In this document: positions 44,019 through 56,589 of the stretch, piece after piece
How the letters are laid out: each line of letters opens with the position of its first letter
Position numbering within the stretch: the first letter of the stretch is position 1
NCBI RefSeq assembly: GCF_000143415.4
Contig: NW_003314266.1
Location: 2,689,010-2,753,009 of the forward strand
From: Selaginella moellendorffii
Lineage: Eukaryota > Streptophyta > Lycopodiopsida > Selaginellales > Selaginellaceae
Direction: 5' to 3'
DNA: 64,000 bases
Made by a program: the position numbers and the translations under genes
The notes under the pieces: model-generated
The model's database searches: none
Told to the model about the DNA's origin: nothing
The model's input: only the letters and a program-made list of their open reading frames with translations

Positions 44019-44155
44019 ATTGCCCATTAATAGTTATGGTTTTGAAAATATACATATAATGTGGAAAAACATGTTATATGCATTATTTGGACCCTCTACT
44101 ATGTCACATGTAAATTTACCTTCTCCTTTTTTTACAAAAACTCCAAATGTTTTTG
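44019..44155 (+). pseudogene. Importin-like copy, part B right of the TRIM insertion
   Basis: Matches about 26379-26525 of the importin-like gene: attgcccattaatagttatgg for actgcccgttaacagccgcgg, then gcattatttggaccctctac, atgtcacatgtaaat and the intron start. The similarity ends near 44155. Confidence 0.75.
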
Positions 44156-45503
44156 GTGTTTTAATGCACTAGATTAAACTTGCCATTGTACCCTAACACT
44201 AATCCTTGTACCAAAGTTAAAGCAAACTATGATATTCTAATCACTTTAGTTATAGTTTTTCATTCTATTCTCCATATCCCCCACTTTAACTTTGGAGTTA
44301 CTAGATACACAATGCACTAGCTATATTCTAGTTCACAGCTCCTTCATCTCCCCCTCAATGCAAAGTCTATTAACTCTAGGACTTATGACTTTACAATGCT
44401 AGAATGGAGTATAATGGTATGGACATTCATTTATGTACTTTCTTGCACAAAAAACTTAATATATCTATCATTTATTGTTCCTTAAATTTCAATGTAATAA
44501 AATCATAATTACCAAGTAAGTAGTTTCTCTATGGTTATCTTATGGTGGGTAAAGGGTGAAAACCATATGCATTACATTATTGCTTTAGATATAGAACAAA
44601 TGGATCTGGATATAGAATAAATATAGTACCAATTAGCATAAGTGTAATTTATATATGATCTCAATTAACAATACTCTTCAAAGTAATGCTTCCAATTTCT
44701 TTTTAGTTTTGGATTTTATAAGTGCCTAAACTGATTGAAACACCTATATCTACTCAGAACCAAGCCCTTGGAAACATATGCCAAAAATAACAAAGTAAAA
44801 CTCAAATTTCAAAGCATTAAACCACTCAATGAAGGAATGAAACCACAAAACTCCTAAACAAACTAAAAGGTGGCTCTGTTTTATATGTTAGTTCTAACAT
44901 TGGGATGTTAATATTCTAGGATTGTTCTAATGTTGCTCCATGCTCTTGCTTTTTTAAACATAATGTACACAAGACTAACAAACTCTCCAAACTCAAGATA
45001 GCATACTCTGGTTCCACACTTGAAACTCTATTGGAAGAAATCCAAACTTCCATTATTTTATTGGTAAGCTTGGTTTTCTTTCATACTTCACTTCCATATG
45101 TCAATACAATGACAGCTTCACTGTGATAATATTGTCATTCCAGTTAAATGTAGATCACTATACAAAGCATAGTAAGTATTTGTTGCTAGCAAAACATATT
45201 TTTAGATCACTTTGCAGAACAAAGTATTTGTTGAGATTACTTTGTGTTACAACTTCTTTCATATGAAATTTACAAGACTTTATTTAGCTGATCTTCATGT
45301 CTGATTCTTGATTAACAAGTAATTGAACACTATTTCTATAGTGTATTTCTCCTCATCTTTATATTCGAGTTTGAGAAATTAAAAAAAAAGTAGAATATTA
45401 TAAACCAAGTCATTTTGGGTTTAAATGTATATATAAATAAACTTTGCTCCAAAAATATTTAGTAACCAGAAAACAATAAAGATCTAATTCATGGCTGTCT
45501 TCC
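44156..45503. other. AT-rich stretch without recognisable genes
   Basis: No open exon or repeat match is noticed. GC content rises again at about 45500, where the next gene cluster begins. Confidence 0.45.
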
Positions 45504-45600
45504 TAAACCCAGGTTTTTAAACAGCGGGAGTGTGGAAGGCCAATAGCGCGTGGCTATTGGCCTTTCGTATTCTTCCCTCCATCGTTAAACCTGGGTCTTA
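45504..45600. other. Long imperfect hairpin upstream of the kinase gene
   Basis: taaacccaggttt (45504) pairs with aaacctgggtctta (45587-45600). Inside it aaggccaatag (45536-45546) pairs perfectly with ctattggcctt (45554-45564) around a 7-base loop (cgcgtgg). The middle of the stem has bulges. The shape could be a small inverted-repeat element or a precursor-type RNA hairpin. Confidence 0.65.
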
Positions 45601-45730
45601 GGTATTGTGATCCTTTTTCCCTCGCTATTTGGGAGCGATAGCTTTGCTCGCGATCGGTGTTGACGCCCGACGAAATCTCGCTGCCGTGGGCCTCCAGCAT
45701 CCGGTTTTCCAGCTCGCAGCAGCGCCAAAG

Positions 45731-48090
<2,360 letters not shown>

Positions 48091-48297
48091 ACTAAATCCA
48101 AAAAATGTTACAGATAATTAATTGAGCGTGGCTGTGTGTCAAGGGAAATCAAATCCAGTACCAAAATCCAGTGAAGGTGTGTGTGTGTGTGTTGTTGTTG
48201 CGCAACTGCCTGCTTGAAAGTGAGTTTTGTCAACATGTACAAAAAAGAAACCTCTTCCTTTTTCTCCATTTTCTCCATTCCCTCGGCTCCTCCGCTT

Positions 48298-48948
48298 CTA
48301 TGGCCTTAGTATGTACTTGTGGTCTATGCTTTCGAAGTCAAAAGGATCATCCAGGGCCAGGGACGAAGCACCGCTACTCCTGCTGTAAGCAGCCACCGTG
48401 CTCGAGAGCGGCAATGCTAGAGGGTGAGTGTTGTTGCAGCTTGATGACACTGACGAGAGCAGTGGCTGTGCGAACTCAGGTTGGAGAAGCGAAGCCGACG
48501 GCTGCTGCTGGTGGTGGTGATGGTTCAGATGGTGGTGCTGGTGAACCAAGCTCCGGGTGAGCTCCAGCTCCCGCTGCAGCCCCCTGACCCGCTCCGTCAG
48601 CTGCGAGATGATCCCGTAGCAGCCGTGAACCGGGTCCTTGTCCCGCACCTCCGCCTCGTAGATAAGTGACTTCATCGTCTCCTCCTTGTCCGCCGGGTCC
48701 GCGTCCCGCAGGAAGCGCAGCATGTTGCTCACGCCGAACAGTCTCTTGCAGCTCAGGAATCTCTGGTTGGCCTCGGCGGGGAAGTACGGCGCGAGCGGGC
48801 AGTCCACCGGACACTTTCGCCGCTGGAACTTGCAAGCGGCGCACGCCTGGCTCGTTGTCATGCTCCCGTTGCTGCCGTTGCTCGAGGTCACGTTCATACT
48901 CTCGCTTTGCTGCTGCTGCTGCTGCTGTTGCTGTTGCTGCATCATCAT
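48298..48948 (-). CDS. LBD: LBD (LOB-domain) transcription factor, LBD27-like
   Basis: Intronless, 216 residues, starting with three ATGs (48948-48940) and a poly-Gln run. The LOB domain begins ACAACKFQRRKCPVDCPLAPYF (CX2CX6CX3C zinc motif), then LFGVSNMLRFLRD and DPVHGCYGIISQLTERV, with a short Leu-rich coil. The NDPV.GCYGII-type block and KYQRRKC-like start point to the LBD22/27/34 group rather than classical LOB; in Arabidopsis LBD27 acts in asymmetric microspore division. A CT microsatellite of about 20 bp sits just upstream of the ATG. His- and Ser-rich C terminus with no known domain. Confidence 0.9.
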   Translation of the reverse strand: MMMQQQQQQQQQQQSESMNVTSSNGSNGSMTTSQACAACKFQRRKCPVDCPLAPYFPAEANQRFLSCKRLFGVSNMLRFLRDADPADKEETMKSLIYEAEVRDKDPVHGCYGIISQLTERVRGLQRELELTRSLVHQHHHLNHHHHQQQPSASLLQPEFAQPLLSSVSSSCNNTHPLALPLSSTVAAYSRSSGASSLALDDPFDFESIDHKYILRP

Positions 48949-49464
48949 CCAGCTCTCTCTCTCTCTCTCTCTCTCTCACTTCACTGTGCCTGCTTGATCT
49001 TCTGTTTCTTCACAGACGCTACGAATTCCCCGGCGGAGGCGAAGTGACCACCGAGAAATGCCGAAGATCCGCCGAAAAAATCCACCGCTGGAAGAAAGAA
49101 AAAAGAAAGGAACACACGCCAAAGGTCAGCTAAATGAGGTCACTATGACCCGCACGTAAATATAGCAAATAGCACATTGGCTTACTTTTATTAACCAGCG
49201 CCACGCAACGCCCATCTCTCCCGGCCGTGGGCAAGACTTAATTTACGTGTGGCCTGGATGCTGTCTCATATTTTTCGCCCTTCCACCTTTTCACTCTTCT
49301 TTTTTTACCAGGTCAGCTCTGCGAGATTATCCCGGAGCCGATTAGCCTTCGCGTATAAATAGCCCCGCAAGCTTTAAAGTACGCTTAGCGAAGGTACGGT
49401 GTCCATCTCTTCTCGAGGCTGCGAGAAAAAAGAGAAAAAGCTTAGCTTTGTGTGGACTGGAAGA
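48949..49464. promoter_or_regulatory. LBD upstream region and PIG-A 3' flank
   Basis: Contains the CT repeat (48955-48976). A good TATA-like TATAAATAGCCC on the plus strand at about 49355 has no plus-strand gene after it. Its reverse, TATTTATA, could instead serve the LBD gene with a leader of about 370 bp. Confidence 0.4.
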
Positions 49465-51162
49465 TCATAACGTTTTACTTTTGCTTCTACAGACCTGACA
49501 CCACTCGAGGAAAAGCAGCACGATGTAGTCCAGGATCACGACGAGGCAAAAGAGCTTCCCCGCCCAAGGTCCGCAGCTAAAGTACCTGTGGAATCAAGGA
49601 GAGCGAAGAACCTGAAACGAGCACCGCAATGGAGTCTAGACTAACCGTGCAAGTCGGTCCCGCAAGTTGCTGCGAGGAGTGGCGGCGGCGTGGTTGTACA
49701 CGACTTCGGTTCGCTTGGCTACGTCCATCCAGCTATACATTCTCGTCATCTACAGCACAAAGGGGCAGTTTTTATCTTCCTCTCTTGTCCTGTCCAAAAT
49801 GGAAAGAAAGACTCACGTACGCGGTTGTGCATTTCCTGCGGGTCGATTCTGGGAAGAAGCTCGATCGCTTGACCGATGGCTTTTACCATCTCGCCCGGAA
49901 CAGGTGTCGCGAGAACGATCATGTCCGGTGGAAGAACCTGGAGCAAAACGATGTGTTAGTCACGAAAGGCTTCGGAGAGACAAGATCACGACAAGGATTC
50001 ACACAACATACATGCCTCTGGGACTCCACCGACGCGGGTGCTAACAGTGAGCAAGCCGCAACTAGCCGCCTCGAGGATTGCGATACAAAAAGCCTCGGTG
50101 AGGGAGCTGGAACGAGAGAGAAAGATCGAAACTTAAGCCATCGAAAGAGAACGAGGACTACTTCACCTGTTGAGAAAGATATGGCCGCGAACAAGCACGG
50201 AGCTCACCATGGCGTGAGGAACCGAGCCCAGCATCTCGACGCGCTCCTGAAGCGAGTGCTTCTCACGCATCTCCTCGAGACGAACTCTCTTGGGACCATC
50301 TCCACCGATTATAAAATCCACCTGTGAGGGACCAGGAGAGCTTGTTCCAACCGTGAACGAAAAAAAAAAACTTGCAAGAGCTTACGTTTGGAAAGAGCTT
50401 GCAAACCTCCGGTATGACTTCCACCAGCAAATCTGCGCCTTTGCGATACACCAGCCTGCTCACCACCACCACAACGATGCGCTTGATCGATCCAGCGCGA
50501 GGCCGGGGCTGGAACATCGCAGTGTCCACGGCATTCGGGATCACGAACACCTTCTCTGGAGCGATCCCTGAGCGAAGCACCGTGTTCTCCTTGCTGGTGT
50601 GAGAGACGCAAATGGCGTGGCGGACGTCGGCGAGCGAGAACTGGAGCGCCTTGTTCATGTGGATGCTGCCCAGGTCCGCGAATCCATAGAGGGAGTGATC
50701 CGTGAACACCACCTCGAGGCCCATGGTCCTGGCGTGGAGGATCGCCTCGTGACACAGCGTGGAGAATGCCTGGTGGCCGTGGACGATGGTAATGGCCTCG
50801 CGGACGATGATCGAGCGCAGCACCGGGAGCGTGAGGAAGAATGTGGGGAGAGTGTTTTGCATCAGGAATGGCAGCCATGGAATGTAGTAGATCTTGAGGC
50901 CGCCGGTGAGGTAGCGCACGCCGGAGCGCTTGCCGTAGCAATGCGTGGCCACCACGACCTGGAAAGAGGAGATTATTACCCTACAAATCGAGCTCCGCGA
51001 AATGCCGATCGATCGAGGGATCCATCAATGGATTACCTTATGGCCGCGCTGCAAGAGGCACTGCGAGAGCGAGTATATGTGGCTCTCCACACCGCCGAAA
51101 TTCGGGTAGAAGAAATCCGAGACCATGAGCACATTGTGGCGCCTCCCATGCTCGTCGCCCAT
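49465..51162 (-). CDS. PIGA: PIG-A, catalytic subunit of GPI-GlcNAc transferase
   Basis: ATG 51162; exon 1 51162-51037 ([32 protein letters not shown]), exon 2 50958-50386, then exons down to TGA 49467-49465. Features: GT4 glycosyltransferase fold with [73 protein letters not shown] and the donor-sugar motif [18 protein letters not shown] (E-x7-E). A C-terminal hydrophobic segment ([15 protein letters not shown]) anchors it in the ER. It transfers GlcNAc from UDP-GlcNAc to phosphatidylinositol, the first step of GPI-anchor synthesis; the Arabidopsis counterpart SETH2 is needed in pollen. A telo-box-like aaccctaaa lies just upstream of the ATG. Confidence 0.93.
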
Positions 51163-51721
51163 GGAACCCTAAATCTCCGGCATATTCCAGGCCAGATGGA
51201 ATTCGAAAGATATTCTTTTATTCCTGGAAGGGAGTGAATATTCGGCTCCCGCCGGATTTAGTAAGCCCTAAAAGGACGGTTCCTTTTCAAGATATTTTGG
51301 GCATGGCGATCTTATTCGCGTCGGGCCAATGAGGAGCTGCCTCAAAGTGTCCCCTTCTAAGCCACAGCCACCTGCGCCGGCCAATGGGAAGTGCGCCACG
51401 CGTCGTGCAACTAGCGCGGACGTGTTTCCTTCTCCTGGAGCCAAGGCATCGCCCCCAGTGGCCCCCATACCATGGCCGCCCAATCACGGCTGTGACACGT
51501 TGCGTGTTGTCAGTGGCTGCCGCTGACGCGCGTATGATACTTTACTCTCACCTCCCCCACATATATCCTCCCTCGCTGTTAATCCCATGTTTTTTTCTTT
51601 CTCCTTCGTGGTGGAATGCACGCTCGCTCTATACTATTTTTTCTTGGTCTGTTCTAGAGAACGCTAGGTTTCTCTCCTCTCGTCTTCTTTCCTCTCGATC
51701 TATCCATCCATCCATCCAGCG
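51163..51721. promoter_or_regulatory. Divergent promoter region
   Basis: Separates PIG-A (minus) from the unknown gene at 51722 (plus). The right part is pyrimidine-rich (tcctccctcgctg, ctctcctctcgtcttctttc) with repeated atccatcc just before the ATG. No coding exon is assigned. Confidence 0.45.
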
Positions 51722-52579
51722 ATGATTAGCCGGCGATCGCGAAATCCCCGCGCGGAGGGCGAGATCCTTTCTCGCTTCCGCCCGATCGCGCCAAGGCCAG
51801 CGAATGTTTCTTCCTCTTCTACGCCTCCCATCAAGCCAAACGTTCCAGCAGCTCCTCCTTTTCCAGACTCCAGGCTCTCCTCCGCCAAGCGGTCCAGATC
51901 CTCGCCTTGCTGCTCCTCCGCTGCGCCAGCGCCGCTCAAGAAGCTCAAATCTTTGCCAGGGGCCTCTTCTTGTTCTTCCTTGCGGCCTTTGATTCCAGTC
52001 ACTAAACCCTCCACCGCATCCTCGCGCCTCACGCAAGATCACGGCAGCAGCGATCTCCTCTCCAGCGCGCGATGTGAGCTCAAGACGCTGGCACTCCTCC
52101 CGGACGGATCATCCGCTACTGCAGCTCCACAGTCCCCCGGCAGCGATTCATCGCTCGCCAGCCCCCAGCGTATCATCGATCCAGACGCGCGCCTCACGGA
52201 GCTCTCGCTGGGATCCACGTGGCGATCGTTGGAGGTGGATTCCTCTCGCGAGAAACCGGAGCTGGGGATTCCATCGTGGCGGCATTTCGACAATCTCCTC
52301 TTCGAGCGCAGTGCTCTGCCCATGGCTGTGACCGATGCTCAATCTGGCGGGATCCTGTGGAGCAATCCAGCCTTCTCAGCGGCGCGCGATGGAGATCTCC
52401 GGCATCCAGTGCCGCTGATCAGCTTCACGCTCACTGAGAAGTCTCAAGGTGTGATGTGGATCTTCGTGCCCAGCAGCGCTAGCTCTGGCGTAGATTTCTT
52501 CCCAATGAAGCCACAAGCCGTGCGCGCCTCCATCGCCAGCGGCGTGCTGGAATCTCTAGCGGCCGCGAATCGATTGTAG
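51722..52579 (+). CDS. Plant-specific protein of unknown function, intronless
   Basis: 285 residues from ATG 51722. A short conserved-looking motif near the N terminus, GEILSRFRPIAPRP, is followed by a Ser/Pro/Ala-rich low-complexity region (residues about 30-130). A better-ordered C-terminal half contains LPMAVTDAQSGGILWSNPAF and VPLISFTLTEKSQGVMWIFV. I recall the SRFRPIAP-type motif from an uncharacterised plant family, but cannot name a function. No membrane segment or signal peptide is seen. The GC-rich codon use matches its neighbours. Confidence 0.75.
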   Translation: MISRRSRNPRAEGEILSRFRPIAPRPANVSSSSTPPIKPNVPAAPPFPDSRLSSAKRSRSSPCCSSAAPAPLKKLKSLPGASSCSSLRPLIPVTKPSTASSRLTQDHGSSDLLSSARCELKTLALLPDGSSATAAPQSPGSDSSLASPQRIIDPDARLTELSLGSTWRSLEVDSSREKPELGIPSWRHFDNLLFERSALPMAVTDAQSGGILWSNPAFSAARDGDLRHPVPLISFTLTEKSQGVMWIFVPSSASSGVDFFPMKPQAVRASIASGVLESLAAANRL

Positions 52580-52647
52580 ATAGCGAACTTGTGAAATAGA
52601 AAGAAATTCTCGTAAGAACCCTAATCTAGGAGCCCTAGATTTCGAGA

Positions 52648-55129
52648 ATGGCGGGGAGCACGCGCCTGGCGATCGCGCTCTCGGCGCTGGCGTACATTCT
52701 CGCAGGTAAGAATCGAGCGAGCGAGCGCGCGAGCAGTGACTTCGCGATTCATATCCTTGCGTAGAGATACGATCGCTTTGTGTCTTCTTGCGAGTTATTT
52801 CTTGGTGATTTACCCCTCTCTGGCCACTGGCATCCTGCTGATTTCCTCTCTGGGCACTTTTGGATCCTCCAGGGCTCCCATTTTGGTGGAAGCTGACAGA
52901 AGTGTACCGTGTGCCACTGCCATATCGCGAGGTTGAGGGATTCGTAACAAAGCAATCGTCGTCGTCGGCCGCGAGAGTACACTGCCAGCTCCAGATCGTC
53001 TTCTTCTCCAAAGAAGAAACTCCAGACCGGGATGCGAAGTGGAGTGATCGACTGGAAGTGGTGTTGAGAGCCACTCGCGAGTGGTCTAGCAGTGGCTTTT
53101 GCGAGATCGAAGTGGCCGTGACGCTAGATGCCAAGGGACTGTGTCTCCACAAGCGTGGGGGAGATAGAGCGAAGCCGCTCTGGGAATGCGGCCGTGTTCT
53201 TGACAGCCTCCATAGCCAAGACTCCACCTCGATCGACGAGAGCTTGAAGAACTATATCGGTGAAGATCGAGCAGGAAAATACACCATTCTAGTTCTCCTC
53301 GATGGAGAGCTTTCGCAAGGCGGTGGTGCCGAGGCCGTGGTGGGAAAGTATCGTCATGCATGGGTGGTTTTTCCACCGAGTTTGCTGGGGAATGACGAGC
53401 AGCTCACTCGGATTATTTCCGAGACAGCGGGTGTTCTTCTCGCGGGTGGAAAGCCCGCGACTGCAGTGGCAAAGACGATGCCTTTAGCCGCGGATGGATC
53501 GGCGATCCTGTCCTTCAGCTTGCTCAACGCGGATCCAGAAAACTGGATTTTCAACTGGTACTCTGAACTTTTTTTTTTTACCCTTCTCGAGAAAAAATCT
53601 GATCTTCTGAATCCATTTGCAGGGACTTTGACAGTGTGGAATCGCAGTATCTATCTCCTGTCGTCGACGCACTGGCTCCCGTGGCGCGTTTAAGCGTTGA
53701 AAGCCAGGTAACTCAAGCTCGCGCTTCCATGAAGCTTCTTTTCGAGGTGCTTTGAACGTTTCTTTCCAATTTCCTAGGTCCTGTACTACACTCCAGCAGC
53801 AGCGAGGTCCCAATGGAACGCAGATATCCGGTCGCACGTTATTGAATCAAAGGATCTCTCCTTTTTTGTAAGCTCTCCGGTCTTTGGTTTTTTCCTAAAG
53901 TTGCTGCTCCTACAGGTGAACGCCAACGAATGGCATTTGGATACGTCTGCTGCCGCAGCTGGGCGGTCGAAAGTTCTCCATTTTGCAATGTACGTGGCCT
54001 GGTATTCTCCTTTTGGCTACGGTTTCCTAACACCCGTTCGCTTTAACATTACAGATATGTGCCTCCCGTCGAGGAATGCCCGTTGCGCATCAAGCTGTCA
54101 AGCGGCCGCATAACCTCCTCGGCCTCCATCGACGGTTTTACCTCTCCAGTCGGTAGTCGCCAACTTTTCCTTTTCTTTTTTTTTTCCTGTTGCCTTCGCA
54201 CAATCCAGCTGATGCCTTTAATGCAGGGGTGGGGAGGTGTGGTCATCTGGAACCCGCCCGGGTGTCTGGTTGCTGATAATAGCACCTTGCGGCAGCGACT
54301 AAATGTGAACGTGCGCTGCCTGGAGGAATTTGATTATTGGAAAGGCTGATCTATCGCTTTGTTTTTTCTCCCAGGACTTGAAGACGACGATGGAGGTGGT
54401 TGTCGCTCAGCTCCGGACACTGTTTGGTCTGCCTCCGGTACCACCGCGCAGGAAAGCTCCAAAGCTGTCCATTCTTTGCAACCAGAGAACAGGATTTGCA
54501 GAGTGGTACGGAGCGAGCAGTGCTCTATTTCCAGGGGGTGATGTAATGCTGTATTTGATGCAGGGAGCTGGATCTGCTGCTGCGCAGGCGCGTCATAGCT
54601 GATGTAAACTCCACCGCTTCTACCTTGGCATCACTCCTAAAACTGGTATGATGATCTTCACTTCCTCGGAAGGAAAAAGCTCTTAATTGGGTTGCTGTAC
54701 AGGTGGAATCGCTTCCAAAGATGGTTATTCAGCAAGAGATTGGTGTCCAGGTGACAACGTCGCTCGAGGCGGCTGAGAAAGCCATGGACGCTGGAAACGC
54801 TTCCTACCAAGTGATTGGCAGTAAGGCTATCGAAAAGTCTCTTCCGTACTCAGCCGCGTCGTGTCTCTCGCAGATTTCTCGGCAACGGCAAAAGCCTGGG
54901 CTGAAGAGGCTTTCTTTCATCCATCGATCATGTCTCTCCTTCACTTCCCAAAGGAGCACCAGTTCGCGATGTACACGGTACCTTTGAGAAAGACAAAAGA
55001 AATAATTCACCACAACTGAAAACTCTGCTCGTTCTTGTGCAGCCATTTTTCGTTCCAGTGCTGCTTCACACTGTTATCTCCGTTGTCAAGGAGACAATGA
55101 GATACGCTCGAAAGTCGTCGAGGAAATAG
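52648..55129 (+). CDS. PIGS: PIG-S, subunit of the GPI transamidase
   Basis: Exon 1 52648-52705 (MAGSTRLAIALSALAYILA), exon 2 52873-53557, then several exons to TAG 55127-55129. The first transmembrane segment leads into GLPFWWKLTEVYRVPLPYREV, the signature start of PIG-S. Downstream are HAWVVFPPSLLG, YYTPAAARSQWN, VNANEWHLDT, EECPLRIKL and GWGGVVIWNPPGC, and a C-terminal hydrophobic segment FFVPVLLHTVISVV followed by basic residues. PIG-S helps form the ER complex that cleaves the C-terminal signal of precursor proteins and attaches the GPI anchor. The leader carries gaaccctaatctagg, similar to telo boxes seen before other genes here. Confidence 0.9.
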
Positions 55130-55341
55130 GTAAATGCTATGTTCTACTTCGTACTCGCTCTTACTCGCGAAAACTCTCTTCGAATTACTAGGTGGTTTGA
55201 TCTTACAATTCATGCGAGAACTTCAGCGTCCTTCCCTTGAACGAAACATTGAAATGTAGCTTCTATATTAGAATTAACAGTCTCCTTGCGGTTTTCATTT
55301 CGCTAGAAAAACGATGGACAAGAAGAGTGATAAAGCTCAAG

Positions 55342-56391
55342 TCAATGAACAGCCTGCCCTGCGCGATTCACGCCTAGGTGCTGTAACTTCTTTGCAATAA
55401 AATCCTCCTCTTCTTCCTCCTCCCCGCCTCGCCTTCTCTTCAAGCCATGGTGTGGCTGCTCGAAAACCATTCTCTTCGAGTGCTGTTCTTCCTCCAGACT
55501 GCGATTATCTGGAACTTGTGACCCGGAATGCTTGACGACCCATGGATGGTTCTCAACTTCATGGATAGGCAGCCTCCTTCTCGCGTCCAAGTGGAGCAAC
55601 TGGAGAATGAGATCCCTGGCTCCATCACTCACGTCTGTCCAGTCCATAGAGCTCACGGGCAAATCCTCCCAATGACTCAACCTCCTTGGAACATCCCTCG
55701 ATCTCAATCCTTCGAACGCAAGCTTCCCGGACAAGATCTCATACAAAACAATGCCCACGCCCCACACGTCCACCCTCTCGTCGTACTCATGAATGGAAGC
55801 TACCACTTCAGGAGCAACATATCTGTCCGTCCCGACCTGGCCTCTCATTCTCATGTCCGTCCCCTTGCTCACCCAAGAGGTTCCAAAGTCCGCCAGCTTT
55901 ATGTTGTCAAACAAGATCTCCCCAAAACCCAAGAGGATGTTCCCCACCTTGATGTCCCTGTGAACCACGCCCAAGTCGTGCATCCTACTCACGGTCCTGG
56001 CCACGCTCTTGATCACCATCGCTGCTTCGTGCTCGCTCAACCTCGCCCTGTCCTGCAGCATGTCTTTCAACGAGCACTCGCACAATTCCATGATGATGTG
56101 GTAGTAATCGTCGTCCCTGAAAACGTCCACCAGTTGAACCACACCACTCTCGCCCTTGCCTTTGGAGAGCGCCCGGATCTCCATTTCGGCTTCCTCTTGC
56201 AGGCCTCCATTCGGGATGTCATCAGGGTCGAGATCTTCAAGCTCGTCCTCTTTATACTCTGTGACCCTGATCGATTTGCAAGCAAAAGGCTGACCGTCAC
56301 GCTTGCGCACTACTTTGTAGACGATTGCTTGGCCGCCATGATCCAGCTCCTCTTCCACCGAGAACAAGGCTCTCATGCGCTCCATCTCCAT
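55342..56391 (-). CDS. Intronless Ser/Thr protein kinase
   Basis: ATG 56391 (MEMERMRALFSVEEELDHGG), 349 residues. Glycine loop GGQAIVYKV (first Gly of GxGxxG altered), Lys in FACKSIRV, HIIMELCECSLKDML, VVHRDIKVGNILL, LADFGTSW, GTDRYVAPEVV, DVWGVGIVLYEIL and a C-terminal lobe to HPWVV. A charged tail (RRRGGEEEEEED) follows. The catalytic Asp of HRD and Asp of DFG are present, so it should be active. It resembles the CDPK/PPCK branch but has no EF hands. On the minus strand TATATAAATA at about 56441-56450 gives a clear TATA box some 55 bp before the ATG. Confidence 0.85.
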   Translation of the reverse strand: MEMERMRALFSVEEELDHGGQAIVYKVVRKRDGQPFACKSIRVTEYKEDELEDLDPDDIPNGGLQEEAEMEIRALSKGKGESGVVQLVDVFRDDDYYHIIMELCECSLKDMLQDRARLSEHEAAMVIKSVARTVSRMHDLGVVHRDIKVGNILLGFGEILFDNIKLADFGTSWVSKGTDMRMRGQVGTDRYVAPEVVASIHEYDERVDVWGVGIVLYEILSGKLAFEGLRSRDVPRRLSHWEDLPVSSMDWTDVSDGARDLILQLLHLDARRRLPIHEVENHPWVVKHSGSQVPDNRSLEEEQHSKRMVFEQPHHGLKRRRGGEEEEEEDFIAKKLQHLGVNRAGQAVH

Positions 56392-56589
56392 CGCTAGCAA
56401 GAAAAAAAAAAGTGTAGGTTTCCTTAAACACAGGTGTATTTATATAACAGGAAAAGGCGAATAAAGAATATTATCATCTACCATTTTCTAACAAATAAAT
56501 CTTAGGTGATGTAAAAATTTCTGGATGGTCAACTTTAATCAAACTTTTAGTTCGTTTTTGCCTCCCATGGATGCTTCTCAGCATGCAAA

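Noticed and set aside
48476-49133. Overlapping ORFs of 155 (+) and 167 (-) codons
   Set aside because: Other frames of the LBD gene and its CT/CAG-rich 5' end; composition is simple-repeat driven.
49629-50327. Plus-strand ORF of 232 codons
   Set aside because: Antisense to the C-terminal exons of PIG-A.
50599-51237. Plus-strand ORF of 212 codons
   Set aside because: Antisense to PIG-A exons 1-2; no recognisable domain.
55528-56397. Plus-strand ORF of 289 codons
   Set aside because: Antisense to the intronless kinase, which has all catalytic motifs and a TATA box.
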